NCBI GenBank assembly: GCA_947581615.1
Contig: CANPVD010000114.1
Coordinates: forward strand, 1-52,639
Source of the DNA: Candidatus Humimonas hydrogenitrophica
Lineage (GTDB): Bacteria; Gemmatimonadota; Gemmatimonadetes; Palauibacterales; Palauibacteraceae
Direction: 5' to 3'
DNA length: 52,639 nucleotides
A model generated the notes under the pieces. The model worked only from the letters and a program-made list of their open reading frames with translations, was not told the DNA's origin and ran no database searches. Below are positions 40,034-47,727 of the stretch, piece after piece (position 1 is the stretch's first letter; every line of letters begins with the position of its first letter). The position numbers and the translations under genes are program-made.

Positions 40034-40708
40034 ATGCACCCGCCCAACGAGTTCTGGGGTCGCCCGGAGCAGGTGGAGAAGTTCGCCGGACGCGATCCCG
40101 ACCACAGGCTGGTCGAGATCGTCGAGGGCTTCAGCGAGCCGGAGGCCACGCGCGTCCTGGACCTCGGCTGCGCCGCGGGGCGCAACGCCGTCTACCTGGC
40201 CGAGCGGGGCTTCGATGTCCACGCCCTGGACGCCTCGGAGCCGATGGTCGAGAGGACGCGACAGCGGCTGGCGGAGGTGCTGGATCCGGCCGAGGCCGAG
40301 CGGCGCGCATCGGTCGGCACCATGGACCACCTTGGCGCTTTCGCGGATGACTCCTTCGAGCTGGTGTTGGCCCTGGGGATCCTGCACCAGGCGCGCTCCG
40401 AGGATGAGTGGCGGAGGACCCTGTTCGAGGTCGGCCGCGTCCTGGCTGCGGGCGGCCTCCTCCTGGTCGCCAGCTTCGCGCCGGGCACCGACCTGCGCGG
40501 GGAGGGCGTCCGACCGGTGCCCGGCGAGGCGCACGTGCGCGAGGTGGTCGGGGTCGGGCGCCTCTACCTGCTGGTGGCGGACGAGCTCGACCGGGCGATG
40601 GAGGAGCGTGGCCTCGAGCCGGTGGAGCCCACGGAGACGGTGAGGGTGGACATGGATCCCGGCTGTCGGGTCGTGGTCAACGCGCTGTACCGGAAGGCCG
40701 CGGCGTGA
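40034..40708 (+). CDS. Class I SAM-dependent methyltransferase
   Basis: 224 residues. SAM motif VLDLGCAAGRNAVYLAERGFDVHALDAS (about 41-68), with the acidic end of the second strand, then FELVLALGILHQ and LAAGGLLLVASF. Resembles tellurite resistance/ubiquinone-type small-molecule methyltransferases, but the substrate is not evident. The ATG follows GAGGAGGAAGG. The G-tract/C-tract motif is centred about 98 nt upstream. Confidence 0.85.
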   Translation: MHPPNEFWGRPEQVEKFAGRDPDHRLVEIVEGFSEPEATRVLDLGCAAGRNAVYLAERGFDVHALDASEPMVERTRQRLAEVLDPAEAERRASVGTMDHLGAFADDSFELVLALGILHQARSEDEWRRTLFEVGRVLAAGGLLLVASFAPGTDLRGEGVRPVPGEAHVREVVGVGRLYLLVADELDRAMEERGLEPVEPTETVRVDMDPGCRVVVNALYRKAAA

Positions 40709-40726
40709 CGTGCATGGACCGGCCCC

Positions 40727-41866
40727 TCACGGGATCCGCGGAGACCGGTCGCGACGCACGGCCGGGATCACTTCCGCCTCGAGGAGATCGAACAGGGCGC
40801 GGTCGGCCTCGAACCAGCCTCTTTCCCGCTCCGGCGCCGCCGTGGCCACGACCACCAGGGCGAGGCGCGGCACCAGGATCACGTATTGACCCCCGTATCC
40901 CCAGGCGAACCAGGCCTCTTCCCCCGCCAGTTTCCGGCCCCACCAGCCGTACCCGTAGTCGTAGCCGTTGAACGACGAGACCACGAGCGGCCGCAGTGAG
41001 CTGCGGATCCAGTCCGCCGGGACCAGCTGCCGACCCCTCCAGCGCCCCTCCGCCAGATAGAGCTGGCCGAAGCGCAGGAGCTCCCGGGCGGTAAATCCCA
41101 TGTTGTTGCCGCCCAGGTAGTAACCACGCGGATCCCGGTCCCAGGGCCGCGCCGGGATGCCCAGAGGGCCGAGCAGCTTTCGCTCGGCGTAGGTTCGCGT
41201 GTCCAGGCCCGTCGCCCGCGTGAGGATCACCGACAGGAGGTGGTAGTTGCCGGTGCTGTAGATCCAGCAGGTCCCCGGCTCGCACTCCAGCGGCCTCCGC
41301 AGGGCGGCCAGAATCCAGTCCGCGCTGGTCACCCAATCGCCGTACTCGCCGAAGCTGGTGGTGGCCAGTCCGGCTCGCATCGACAGGAGGTCGTCCACCG
41401 TGATCTCGCGCTTGCGCGGGTCGGACTCCCGGGAAGCATAGTCGGGCAGGAGCTCTCCGAGCGTCCCATCCGTCCCCGCCAGCTTGCCCTCCGCGACCGC
41501 GATGCCGACCAGCGCCGACACCACGCTCTTCGAGATGGACTTCGCGTTGACGACGCGACCGGCGGAGCCGCCGTGGAAGTAGCGCTCCCCGAGGAGGCTG
41601 TCGCCCCGGGCCACGAGCAGGCTCGTGAGCGCCGGTATCCGTGCGGCGTTTCGGAACGCCGCTTCGAGGTCGGAACGGGAGGGCGGTTCGGGCTGCCACG
41701 CCCGAGCCGCCGTCGCCGATCCGAGGAGCCCGGCCGCAGCCATCCCCAGGAGGGCGCACACGGTCGCCAGGAACCCCGTCGCTCGCCCGCGGCCACTCCC
41801 TACGCGATAGGGGGTGGGGGGACGACAGAGATTGCGGGGTGTTTCCCCACACAGGTGTAGTGGCAT
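40727..41866 (-). CDS. Secreted serine hydrolase (beta-lactamase/penicillin-binding-like, class C fold)
   Basis: 379 residues. After a signal peptide (FLATVCALLGMAAAGLLGSATAARA), the SxxK motif is in NAKSISKSVVSALVG, and YSTGNYHLL is the Tyr-containing second motif, with GYGYGWWG and YGGQYVILVP further on. Family members are beta-lactamase-related D-aminopeptidases/esterases of varied substrate. The start is uncertain: ATG at 41866 abuts AAGGAG, and no good ATG/GTG/TTG exists between it and the signal peptide except a GTG at 41761. The G-tract/C-tract motif at 41834-41850 overlaps this 5' end. Confidence 0.82.
   Translation of the reverse strand: MPLHLCGETPRNLCRPPTPYRVGSGRGRATGFLATVCALLGMAAAGLLGSATAARAWQPEPPSRSDLEAAFRNAARIPALTSLLVARGDSLLGERYFHGGSAGRVVNAKSISKSVVSALVGIAVAEGKLAGTDGTLGELLPDYASRESDPRKREITVDDLLSMRAGLATTSFGEYGDWVTSADWILAALRRPLECEPGTCWIYSTGNYHLLSVILTRATGLDTRTYAERKLLGPLGIPARPWDRDPRGYYLGGNNMGFTARELLRFGQLYLAEGRWRGRQLVPADWIRSSLRPLVVSSFNGYDYGYGWWGRKLAGEEAWFAWGYGGQYVILVPRLALVVVATAAPERERGWFEADRALFDLLEAEVIPAVRRDRSPRIP
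41834..41850 (+). promoter_or_regulatory. G-tract/C-tract motif, copy 2
   Basis: GCGGGGTGTTTCCCCAC; differs from copy 1 (39928-39944) at two of 17 positions, preserving the TTTCCCCAC block. It is centred about 146 nt upstream of the Cys-rich protein gene at 41988 and overlaps the 5' end of the serine hydrolase as drawn. Confidence 0.6.
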
Positions 41867-41987
41867 CTCCTTACAGACACTCCGAAAGGCCAGGGCCATT
41901 CTATGGAACACGAGTGTCCCCGCCGGCCGATCGCCTCGCGAGCGCTTCGACTCGCGACGCCCTGGCCGGCCCGACTCGGAGGGTGCC

Positions 41988-42293
41988 ATGGCCAGGGTTC
42001 TCGCCTATTGCGCCGGCTGCGATTCGGAGGTCGAGGTCGACCTCGAAGCGGTCCGGCCCGGGCCGGTCAGCGCGGACGCGCTGCACTGTCCCCACGACGA
42101 CCTCTGCCGACCGCGCGACTGCGTGCTGGCGAGGGTGCCCGAGGACCGGTGGCTCGACTACCTGGAGTTCCTCCCGGGAGAGAGGAAGTCCGGCGAGGCG
42201 AGCACGCTGGAAGAGTCCGGACGCATCGTCGAGATGGGCCGGCGGGTGTCGCTGGCCCGGGAGGTCCGCCGGTGGATCCTGTGGTGGCGGTAG
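41988..42293 (+). CDS. Small Cys-rich protein (paralog A), unknown function
   Basis: 101 residues with GGAGGG upstream. Cysteines C8, C11 (AYCAGCD), C34, C40 and C45 (HCPHDDLCRPRDC) form a CxxC followed by C-x5-C-x4-C. The rest is charged, ending in an Arg/Trp-rich helix (VSLAREVRRWILWWR). It looks like a metal-binding ribbon or iron-sulfur carrier. A second gene of the same pattern, at 42583-42350 on the other strand, lies convergently 57 nt away. Confidence 0.62.
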   Translation: MARVLAYCAGCDSEVEVDLEAVRPGPVSADALHCPHDDLCRPRDCVLARVPEDRWLDYLEFLPGERKSGEASTLEESGRIVEMGRRVSLAREVRRWILWWR

Positions 42294-42349
42294 GAACGAT
42301 GGAGCCGTCTCCCCGCGGCCTCCGGCGCTACGACGGTGACGGGGCTCTC

Positions 42350-42583
42350 TCAGGAGCCCCGCGAGCCCTCCAGGGCCTGCGCGCTCTCGAGCAGGGAGCG
42401 CATGTCGGAGGTGGGAACCTCGAACAGCGGGCAGAGCGCGCCCGTGCACTCCTCTCCGTAGTCCAGACAGACCACGGACGACTCGGAGGCGTGCTCCGGA
42501 CGAATCCCCTCGGGGAACTCGGAGATCGGGATCACGCGAACAGGACGATCACAAGCCGAGCAGTACGCTCTGTACATCCTCAT
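42350..42583 (-). CDS. Small Cys-rich protein (paralog B), unknown function
   Basis: 77 residues. C8 and C11 in RAYCSACDRPV, then C39, C46 and C51 in VVCLDYGEECTGALC, a C-x6-C-x4-C block, so the layout closely follows paralog A (41988) with one added residue. Sequence identity outside the cysteines is low, which suggests an old duplication. The ATG at 42583 follows GAGGG. Two copies of the G-tract/C-tract motif lie 138-200 nt upstream, shared with the oxidoreductase operon on the other strand. Confidence 0.62.
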   Translation of the reverse strand: MRMYRAYCSACDRPVRVIPISEFPEGIRPEHASESSVVCLDYGEECTGALCPLFEVPTSDMRSLLESAQALEGSRGS

Positions 42584-42720
42584 GGGGGGACCCTCGCCTG
42601 GAGCTCCCGGCCTCCGGCGGGCTCGATCGACCCGCCTCCTACGTCCGGTCGCACGGCCGTCGGAGGACGACCGCCGCGGACCGGTAGGTCAAGCTACTCC
42701 GGCCCGACGGGAACGAACCA

Positions 42721-42737
42721 GCCGGGAAATCCCCCGC
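42721..42737 (-). promoter_or_regulatory. G-tract/C-tract motif, copy 3
   Basis: On the minus strand GCGGGGGATTTCCCGGC; 13/17 identical to copy 2, with the central GGGG-N2-TTTCCC kept. It lies in the 266-nt region between Cys-rich paralog B and korA, 46 bp from copy 4. Confidence 0.5.
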
Positions 42738-42766
42738 ACGCCGTGGGGCGGTCTACGCATGGCCCT

Positions 42767-42783
42767 GTGGGGAAATCCCCCAT
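42767..42783 (-). promoter_or_regulatory. G-tract/C-tract motif, copy 4
   Basis: On the minus strand ATGGGGGATTTCCCCAC followed by AGGGCC, closely matching copy 1 including its TTTCCCCAC-N-GGGCC end. It is centred 75 nt upstream of the korA ATG. Confidence 0.58.
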
Positions 42784-42849
42784 AGCGGGCGCGTTGGGGT
42801 CGGCCCTCGATCGCTGCACGCATCCCAGGACCTCAGCCAGGAATCAGGC

Positions 42850-44802
42850 ATGACCACGCCCACCGAGACCCGCGGCGACGCCGCTCCGGCAAAGGCGACG
42901 GGCCGGCCACGCGCCGACGCGCAGGCCGGCCGGGAGGCCGATGGCAAGATCGTACACCGCCTGGACCAGCACATCGTAGAGATCGTGTCCGATTCGGGCG
43001 AGGGCGCGCAGACGTGCGGGAAGATCTTCGGCACCGTCTCGGCCCGCATGGGGAACGGCGTGTGGACGGTCGAGATCATTCCCGCCGAGATCGAACCTCC
43101 GGCCCGGAGCCCCGCGGGCGCCTCGGGCAACCGGATCCGGCTCGGCTCCCGGGAGGTCACGAACTGGGGTGACTACACCAACCTGGTCATCGCCTTCAAC
43201 GAGCAGGTGCTCCTGGCCCGTCACCGGGCCGGCGCCCTGGCCCCCGACGCCACGATCCTCCTCGAGGACATGTGGAAGCGGCACGACGACCCGGACATTC
43301 TTGACCAGTGGTCCGCGGCCATGGAAGAGCTCGGGTCGGCCGACTACCGGATCATCCCCGTCCCCATGGAAAAGGAGTGCCTCGAGGTCGTGGACGACGC
43401 CCGGCGCGGCAAGAACATGTTCGCGCTCGGCGTGCTGTCCGCCATCTATGGCCGGGACCGGGAGCTCCTGGAGGGCGCCATCGCGCGCCGGTTCGCCAAG
43501 AAGGACGACGAGATCACCCGCCGCAACGTGGAGCTCCTCGACCGGGGGATGCGGTGGGCCGAAGGACACCTGGACTTCCAGATCGAGGTGCCTCCGACGT
43601 CCGACGCCTCGGCCAAGGTGGTCATGAACGGGAATCAGGCGATCGCCCTCGGCGCCATCGCGGCCGGCCTGGAGCTGGCGTCGATGTACCCGATCACGCC
43701 TGCCTCCTCCGTCTCCCATTACCTGGCCGAGATCTTCCAGGACTACGGGGGGATCCTCCACCAGGCCGAGGACGAGATCGCGGCGGCCGGCGTGGCCATT
43801 GGCGCCTCCTTCTCGGGCAAGACCGCCTTCACGATCACCTCGGGCCCGGGCATGGCCCTCAAGACCGAGTTCCTGGGCCTGGCGATCATGACGGAGACCC
43901 CGCTGGTGGTCGTGGACGTGCAGCGGGGCGGTCCCAGCACCGGGCTCCCGACGCGGGTGGAGCAGTCGGACCTCCTGGCCGCCCTGTTCGGGCAGCCGGG
44001 TGACGCCCCCCACGTGGTGCTGGCACCGGCCACGATCGAGGAATGCTTCCATTCGATGGTGCTCGCCCGCCGCATCGCCGAGACCTTCCGGACCGTCGTC
44101 ATCGTCCTCTCGGACGCCAACCTGGCCACCGGTGTGCAGCCCTTCCCGCGGCCCGAGCCGAGGGCCGAGTGGCAGGGATCGCCTCCCGACCAGGGCGCCG
44201 TTCCCGACGGAGCGCGGCCGTACGAGTGGGATCCGCGAACGGGCCTGTCCACGCGCTTCATCCCCGGTCAGGAGGGCGGGCAGTTCACAGCCACGGGGCT
44301 GGCCCATGACGAGGAGAGCCACGTCGCGTACGACCCGCAGGTCAACCAGAGGTCCTCCCGCGCGAGGAGCCGCAAGCTGGCCGTGCTGCAGAGCACGCTG
44401 ACGCCGCCCCCGATCTACGGCGAGGGCTCGGGTGACCTGCTCGTGGTCGGGTGGGGCTCGACCAAGGGGGCCATCGAGGAGGCGGTGGAGCGTGCGCGGG
44501 CCGAGGGGCTGTCCGTGTCCTCGACCCACCTCACGTTCCTGTCCCCCCTGCCGCCCGGCCTGACCGAGATGTTCGGCCGCTTCGGCCGCGTCATGACCGT
44601 GGAGATCAACTACAGCGACGAGCCCGACGATCCGTTCATCACGCCGGAGAACCGGCGCCGCGGCCAGCTCGCCTGGCTGCTGCGGGCACAGACCCTGGTG
44701 GACGTGGACTGCTGGACCCGGGTGATGGCGGAGCCGCTCCGCCCGGGCAGCATCCACGAGGTGATCCGAGATCGGCTCGCCGTGACGGGAGGTGTGGCAT
44801 GA
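42850..44802 (+). CDS. korA: 2-oxoacid:ferredoxin oxidoreductase alpha subunit (KorA type, fused gamma-alpha)
   Basis: 650 residues. Residues about 40-235 are the gamma domain (QTCGKIFGTVSARMG, NEQVLLARHRAG); about 240-630 the alpha domain: VVMNGNQAIALGAIAAGLELASMYPITPASSVSHYLAE, DEIAAAGVAIGASFSGKTAFTITSGPGMALKTEFLGLAIMTE and VDVQRGGPSTGLPTRVEQSDLL, all characteristic of KorA. With KorB it oxidises a 2-oxoacid (2-oxoglutarate is usual) to the acyl-CoA, reducing ferredoxin. The stop overlaps korB (ATGA). Two G-tract/C-tract motifs lie upstream. Confidence 0.95.
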   Translation: MTTPTETRGDAAPAKATGRPRADAQAGREADGKIVHRLDQHIVEIVSDSGEGAQTCGKIFGTVSARMGNGVWTVEIIPAEIEPPARSPAGASGNRIRLGSREVTNWGDYTNLVIAFNEQVLLARHRAGALAPDATILLEDMWKRHDDPDILDQWSAAMEELGSADYRIIPVPMEKECLEVVDDARRGKNMFALGVLSAIYGRDRELLEGAIARRFAKKDDEITRRNVELLDRGMRWAEGHLDFQIEVPPTSDASAKVVMNGNQAIALGAIAAGLELASMYPITPASSVSHYLAEIFQDYGGILHQAEDEIAAAGVAIGASFSGKTAFTITSGPGMALKTEFLGLAIMTETPLVVVDVQRGGPSTGLPTRVEQSDLLAALFGQPGDAPHVVLAPATIEECFHSMVLARRIAETFRTVVIVLSDANLATGVQPFPRPEPRAEWQGSPPDQGAVPDGARPYEWDPRTGLSTRFIPGQEGGQFTATGLAHDEESHVAYDPQVNQRSSRARSRKLAVLQSTLTPPPIYGEGSGDLLVVGWGSTKGAIEEAVERARAEGLSVSSTHLTFLSPLPPGLTEMFGRFGRVMTVEINYSDEPDDPFITPENRRRGQLAWLLRAQTLVDVDCWTRVMAEPLRPGSIHEVIRDRLAVTGGVA

Positions 44803-45764
44803 GCACCGCGACCTGCTCCCTCCTCCGCATGTCGGTGGAGGAGGATCGCTCGTTCGAGCTGGACGACTACGCCGGGCCGGTGGCGCGCTGGTGCCCCGGC
44901 TGCGGCGACCACTCGGTTCTGGCCGCCAGCCAGAGGCTTCTTCGCGAGGAGCAGCTGGCCCCCGAGAAAACCGTGTTCGTGTCCGGGATCGGCTGCTCGG
45001 GACGTTTCCCGCACCACCTGGGAACATACGGCTTCCACGGCATCCACGGCCGGGCGCTGCCGCTGGCCACCGGGGTCAAGCTGCACCGTCCCGACCTGAA
45101 CGTGTTCGCGGTCATGGGAGACGGAGACTGCGCCTCGATCGGCGCGGGTCACTGGGTGCACGCCGTGCGCTACAACACGGACATGGTCGCCCTCATGCTG
45201 GACAACCACATTTACGGGTTGACCAAGAAGCAGACGTCGCCGACCACGCCGCAGGGCTACAGGACGAACACCCAGCCGCACGGCAGCTTCCTGCCGTCGC
45301 TCAATCCGCTGACGGCCACGCTCGGCATCACCAACGCCTCCTTCGTGGCCCAGACCGCAGAGTGGATCCCCCAGCACCTGCAGGCCACGCTGCGGGCGGC
45401 CTATCGGCACCGCGGCTTCGCCTTCGTGCGCGTCCTCCAGCGCTGCCCGCACTACACGCTGTCCATGTTCATCGACGCGGTGCGCGACCCGGACAAGATC
45501 GAGCTCCTCGTCCACGAGGACGGGGTTCAGGTGGACGGGCTCGAGAAGATCTACGAGCACGTGCGGCCGCACGACCCCTCCGACCTGGACTTTGCCCGCC
45601 GGCTCGCCGAAGAGGATTCGGACCCGGAGCACCCCATCCGCCTGGGCGTGTTCTTCCGCGACCCGTCGCGGGCCGTCTACGACGTGATCCGCCGGGTGCC
45701 ATCGCGCTCGGCCGGGGAGAAGGTGGAACTGCTGAACCGGGAGCTGGATCGCCATGCCATCTGA
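44799..45764 (+). CDS. korB: 2-oxoacid:ferredoxin oxidoreductase beta subunit (KorB)
   Basis: 321 residues. WCPGCGDHSVL near residue 31, GIGCSGRFPHHLGTYGFHGIHGRALPLATGVKL, then the thiamine diphosphate motif GDGDCASIGAGHWVHA ... DNHIYGLTKKQTSPTT. Cysteines near the N-terminus may bind a [4Fe-4S] cluster. The ATG overlaps the korA stop. The gene ends 11 nt inside the next open reading frame, so this is one operon of at least five genes. Confidence 0.95.
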   Translation: MSTATCSLLRMSVEEDRSFELDDYAGPVARWCPGCGDHSVLAASQRLLREEQLAPEKTVFVSGIGCSGRFPHHLGTYGFHGIHGRALPLATGVKLHRPDLNVFAVMGDGDCASIGAGHWVHAVRYNTDMVALMLDNHIYGLTKKQTSPTTPQGYRTNTQPHGSFLPSLNPLTATLGITNASFVAQTAEWIPQHLQATLRAAYRHRGFAFVRVLQRCPHYTLSMFIDAVRDPDKIELLVHEDGVQVDGLEKIYEHVRPHDPSDLDFARRLAEEDSDPEHPIRLGVFFRDPSRAVYDVIRRVPSRSAGEKVELLNRELDRHAI

Positions 45765-46773
45765 ACAGCGGGTGGACCTGGTCCTTTCGGCGCTCCAGGG
45801 GTCCCTGGAGGGCTTCCGCTCGGCCGTGGCACGCGCGGTCGACGAGGTGCGAGCCGAGCTCGAGAGACGCCGCCAGCCGGCGGGCGTCCCTCCGGATCCC
45901 CAGGCGCTCGGAGCCCTGGCCTCGCGCATCATGGACCCCGGACGATTCGCCGGCCTGTTCGCGGAGGACAGCCTCCTGGATCCAGAAGCCTACGCGCTGC
46001 TCGAGCAGGCTCATGAAGCCCTGGCCAGCCTGGACGCGGCGGACGACCGGATGTTCGTGGAGTCGATCCCCGAGGGAGCGAGCCTCCGCGATGCGGTCGA
46101 GGCTGGACTCGGACGCCTGGGCGTCGCCTTCGGAGCGGCGCGGGTGGCCGAACTGGCGCGCGAAGGACGCCACCGGACGAACGGGCACGCGGGGCACCTG
46201 AGCCACTTCCCGCCCCCGTCCTGGAACCGCGCCGAACGGGGCCTGGCGCCGCCGCTGGTGGTCGAGACTCCGGGAGCGACCCTCCGGGCCGGGGCCCTGG
46301 CCGAGTTCCTGGACGGTGCGCAGAAGCTGGTGCTGGTGGTCCAGGGCGCGGCGCCGCCGGCGCCGCTCGTGCGGCTCATCACCCCGGGCGTCCTCGTGGT
46401 CCAGACGAAGGAGCCTGAAGAGCTCGGCCGGCTGGCCGACTTCGAGGGACCGGCCGTGGCCGCGCTGTTCCCGGAGGGCTCCGGCGCCGCGTGCTTCACG
46501 CACGACCCGTCTGCGGGGACGGGCCTGGCCGAGCGCATGGCCGTCGAGGAGCTACCGGAAGTCTCCGACCTCCGGCCGGTCGGCGCCATCAGCGCGGCCC
46601 AGCAGGCCGAGGAGCTGGCCCAGCTCGCCTCCCTGTCCCGCGTCGGAGCGGCGGCCCCGGCCGCGCCCTCGACCAACGGCCATGCGGCGAGCGGCGGCGG
46701 GGATTCTGCCCGGCCGGCCGACCGCCTGGCCGCATGGCTGCTCCGCCAGGCGAACCTGCGCGACCTGGGGTGA
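45754..46773 (+). CDS. Unknown protein in the 2-oxoacid oxidoreductase operon
   Basis: 339 residues; overlaps the korB stop by 11 nt. No signal peptide or membrane segment. The N-terminal third is helical and acidic (LVLSALQGSLEGFRSAVARAVDEVRAELERR), the middle Gly/Pro-rich (HLSHFPPPSWNRAERGLAPPLVVET), then a possible small alpha/beta unit (AQKLVLVVQGAAPPAPLVRLITPGVLVVQTK), and a Ser/Ala/Gly-rich end (STNGHAASGGG). No cysteine-rich motifs are seen apart from one cysteine (GAACFTHDP). I recognise no family. Its position suggests an accessory or assembly factor of KorAB or of the RnfB-like protein. Confidence 0.75.
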   Translation: MPSEQRVDLVLSALQGSLEGFRSAVARAVDEVRAELERRRQPAGVPPDPQALGALASRIMDPGRFAGLFAEDSLLDPEAYALLEQAHEALASLDAADDRMFVESIPEGASLRDAVEAGLGRLGVAFGAARVAELAREGRHRTNGHAGHLSHFPPPSWNRAERGLAPPLVVETPGATLRAGALAEFLDGAQKLVLVVQGAAPPAPLVRLITPGVLVVQTKEPEELGRLADFEGPAVAALFPEGSGAACFTHDPSAGTGLAERMAVEELPEVSDLRPVGAISAAQQAEELAQLASLSRVGAAAPAAPSTNGHAASGGGDSARPADRLAAWLLRQANLRDLG

Positions 46774-46780
46774 GCGGTCG

Positions 46781-47698
46781 ATGCCCCTGACTCCGCTGCT
46801 CGTCCCGATCGGCATCCTGGCCGGCATCGGCATCCTCCTCGGCGGGACGATCGCCGTCGTCAACCGGAAGTTCTGGGTGTGGGAGGATCCGCGCATCGAC
46901 GATGCCGAAGGCATGCTGCCCGGTAACAACTGCGGAGCATGCGGGCTCCCGGGCTGCCGGGCGTTCGCCGAAGGACTGGTGGCCGGACGGATCGCGCCCG
47001 CCCAGTGCACCGTGATGGGGCCGGAGGACCGGGACGCGGTGGCCTCCCTCCTGGGCGTAGAGGCCGGAGAGGCGGAGAAGCGCGTGGCCCGGCTGCTGTG
47101 CGCGGGCGGCTCGGACGTGGCGCCCCGCAAGGCGATCTACGAGGGCGCGGTCAGCTGTGCGGCCGCCGTGGCGGTGACCGGTGGCGGCAAGGCCTGCCCA
47201 TGGGGCTGCGTCGGGCTCGCGGACTGCGCCATCTCCTGCGACTTCGACGCCATTCGCATGAGCGACGTGGACCTACCGGTGGTGGATCCCGACCTGTGCA
47301 CGGCATGCGGTGACTGCGTCGAAGCCTGCCCGCTCGACCTGTTCACTCTCATGCCCATGAGCCAGCGGCTCATCGTGCAGTGCCGGAACCTCCTCGAGGG
47401 CCAGCCGGCCACCGAGCTGTGCGCGGTGGCGTGCGACGCCTGCGGCCGGTGCGCGATGGACGCCGCGGAGGGGCTCATAGAGATGCGGGGCGGCCTGCCG
47501 GTGATCGACTACTCCAGGAACGAGCTGGCGGGTCCCGAAGCGACGGCCCGTTGCCCCACGGGCGCCATCCAGTGGGTGATCGGCCGGCAGTTCGCGGCGC
47601 CTGGAACGACGGAGGAGATGGGCAGCCGGGACGACGTGGTCCCGATCCGTACGCGTGAGATCGGTCGCCGCTCGCGAGCGGCGGCGGGCACGACCTGA
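46781..47698 (+). CDS. RnfB-like iron-sulfur protein
   Basis: 305 residues. An N-terminal membrane segment (about 8-27) is followed by the RnfB-type cluster motif C51, C54, C59 (NCGACGLPGC) and C76, then by further [4Fe-4S] patterns: ACPWGCVGLADCAISC, CTACGDCVEACP and CDACGRC. This order matches RnfB of Clostridium/Moorella-type complexes, which passes electrons from ferredoxin to membrane partners. No other Rnf subunit is visible, so here it may serve the neighbouring ferredoxin-dependent oxidoreductases. The ribosome site is weak (GGGGTGAG). Intergenic gaps of 7 nt (upstream) and 29 nt (downstream) support an operon. Confidence 0.88.
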   Translation: MPLTPLLVPIGILAGIGILLGGTIAVVNRKFWVWEDPRIDDAEGMLPGNNCGACGLPGCRAFAEGLVAGRIAPAQCTVMGPEDRDAVASLLGVEAGEAEKRVARLLCAGGSDVAPRKAIYEGAVSCAAAVAVTGGGKACPWGCVGLADCAISCDFDAIRMSDVDLPVVDPDLCTACGDCVEACPLDLFTLMPMSQRLIVQCRNLLEGQPATELCAVACDACGRCAMDAAEGLIEMRGGLPVIDYSRNELAGPEATARCPTGAIQWVIGRQFAAPGTTEEMGSRDDVVPIRTREIGRRSRAAAGTT

Positions 47699-47727
47699 GA
47701 CATCTTCGAACAACTGGAGCGGGTGTG

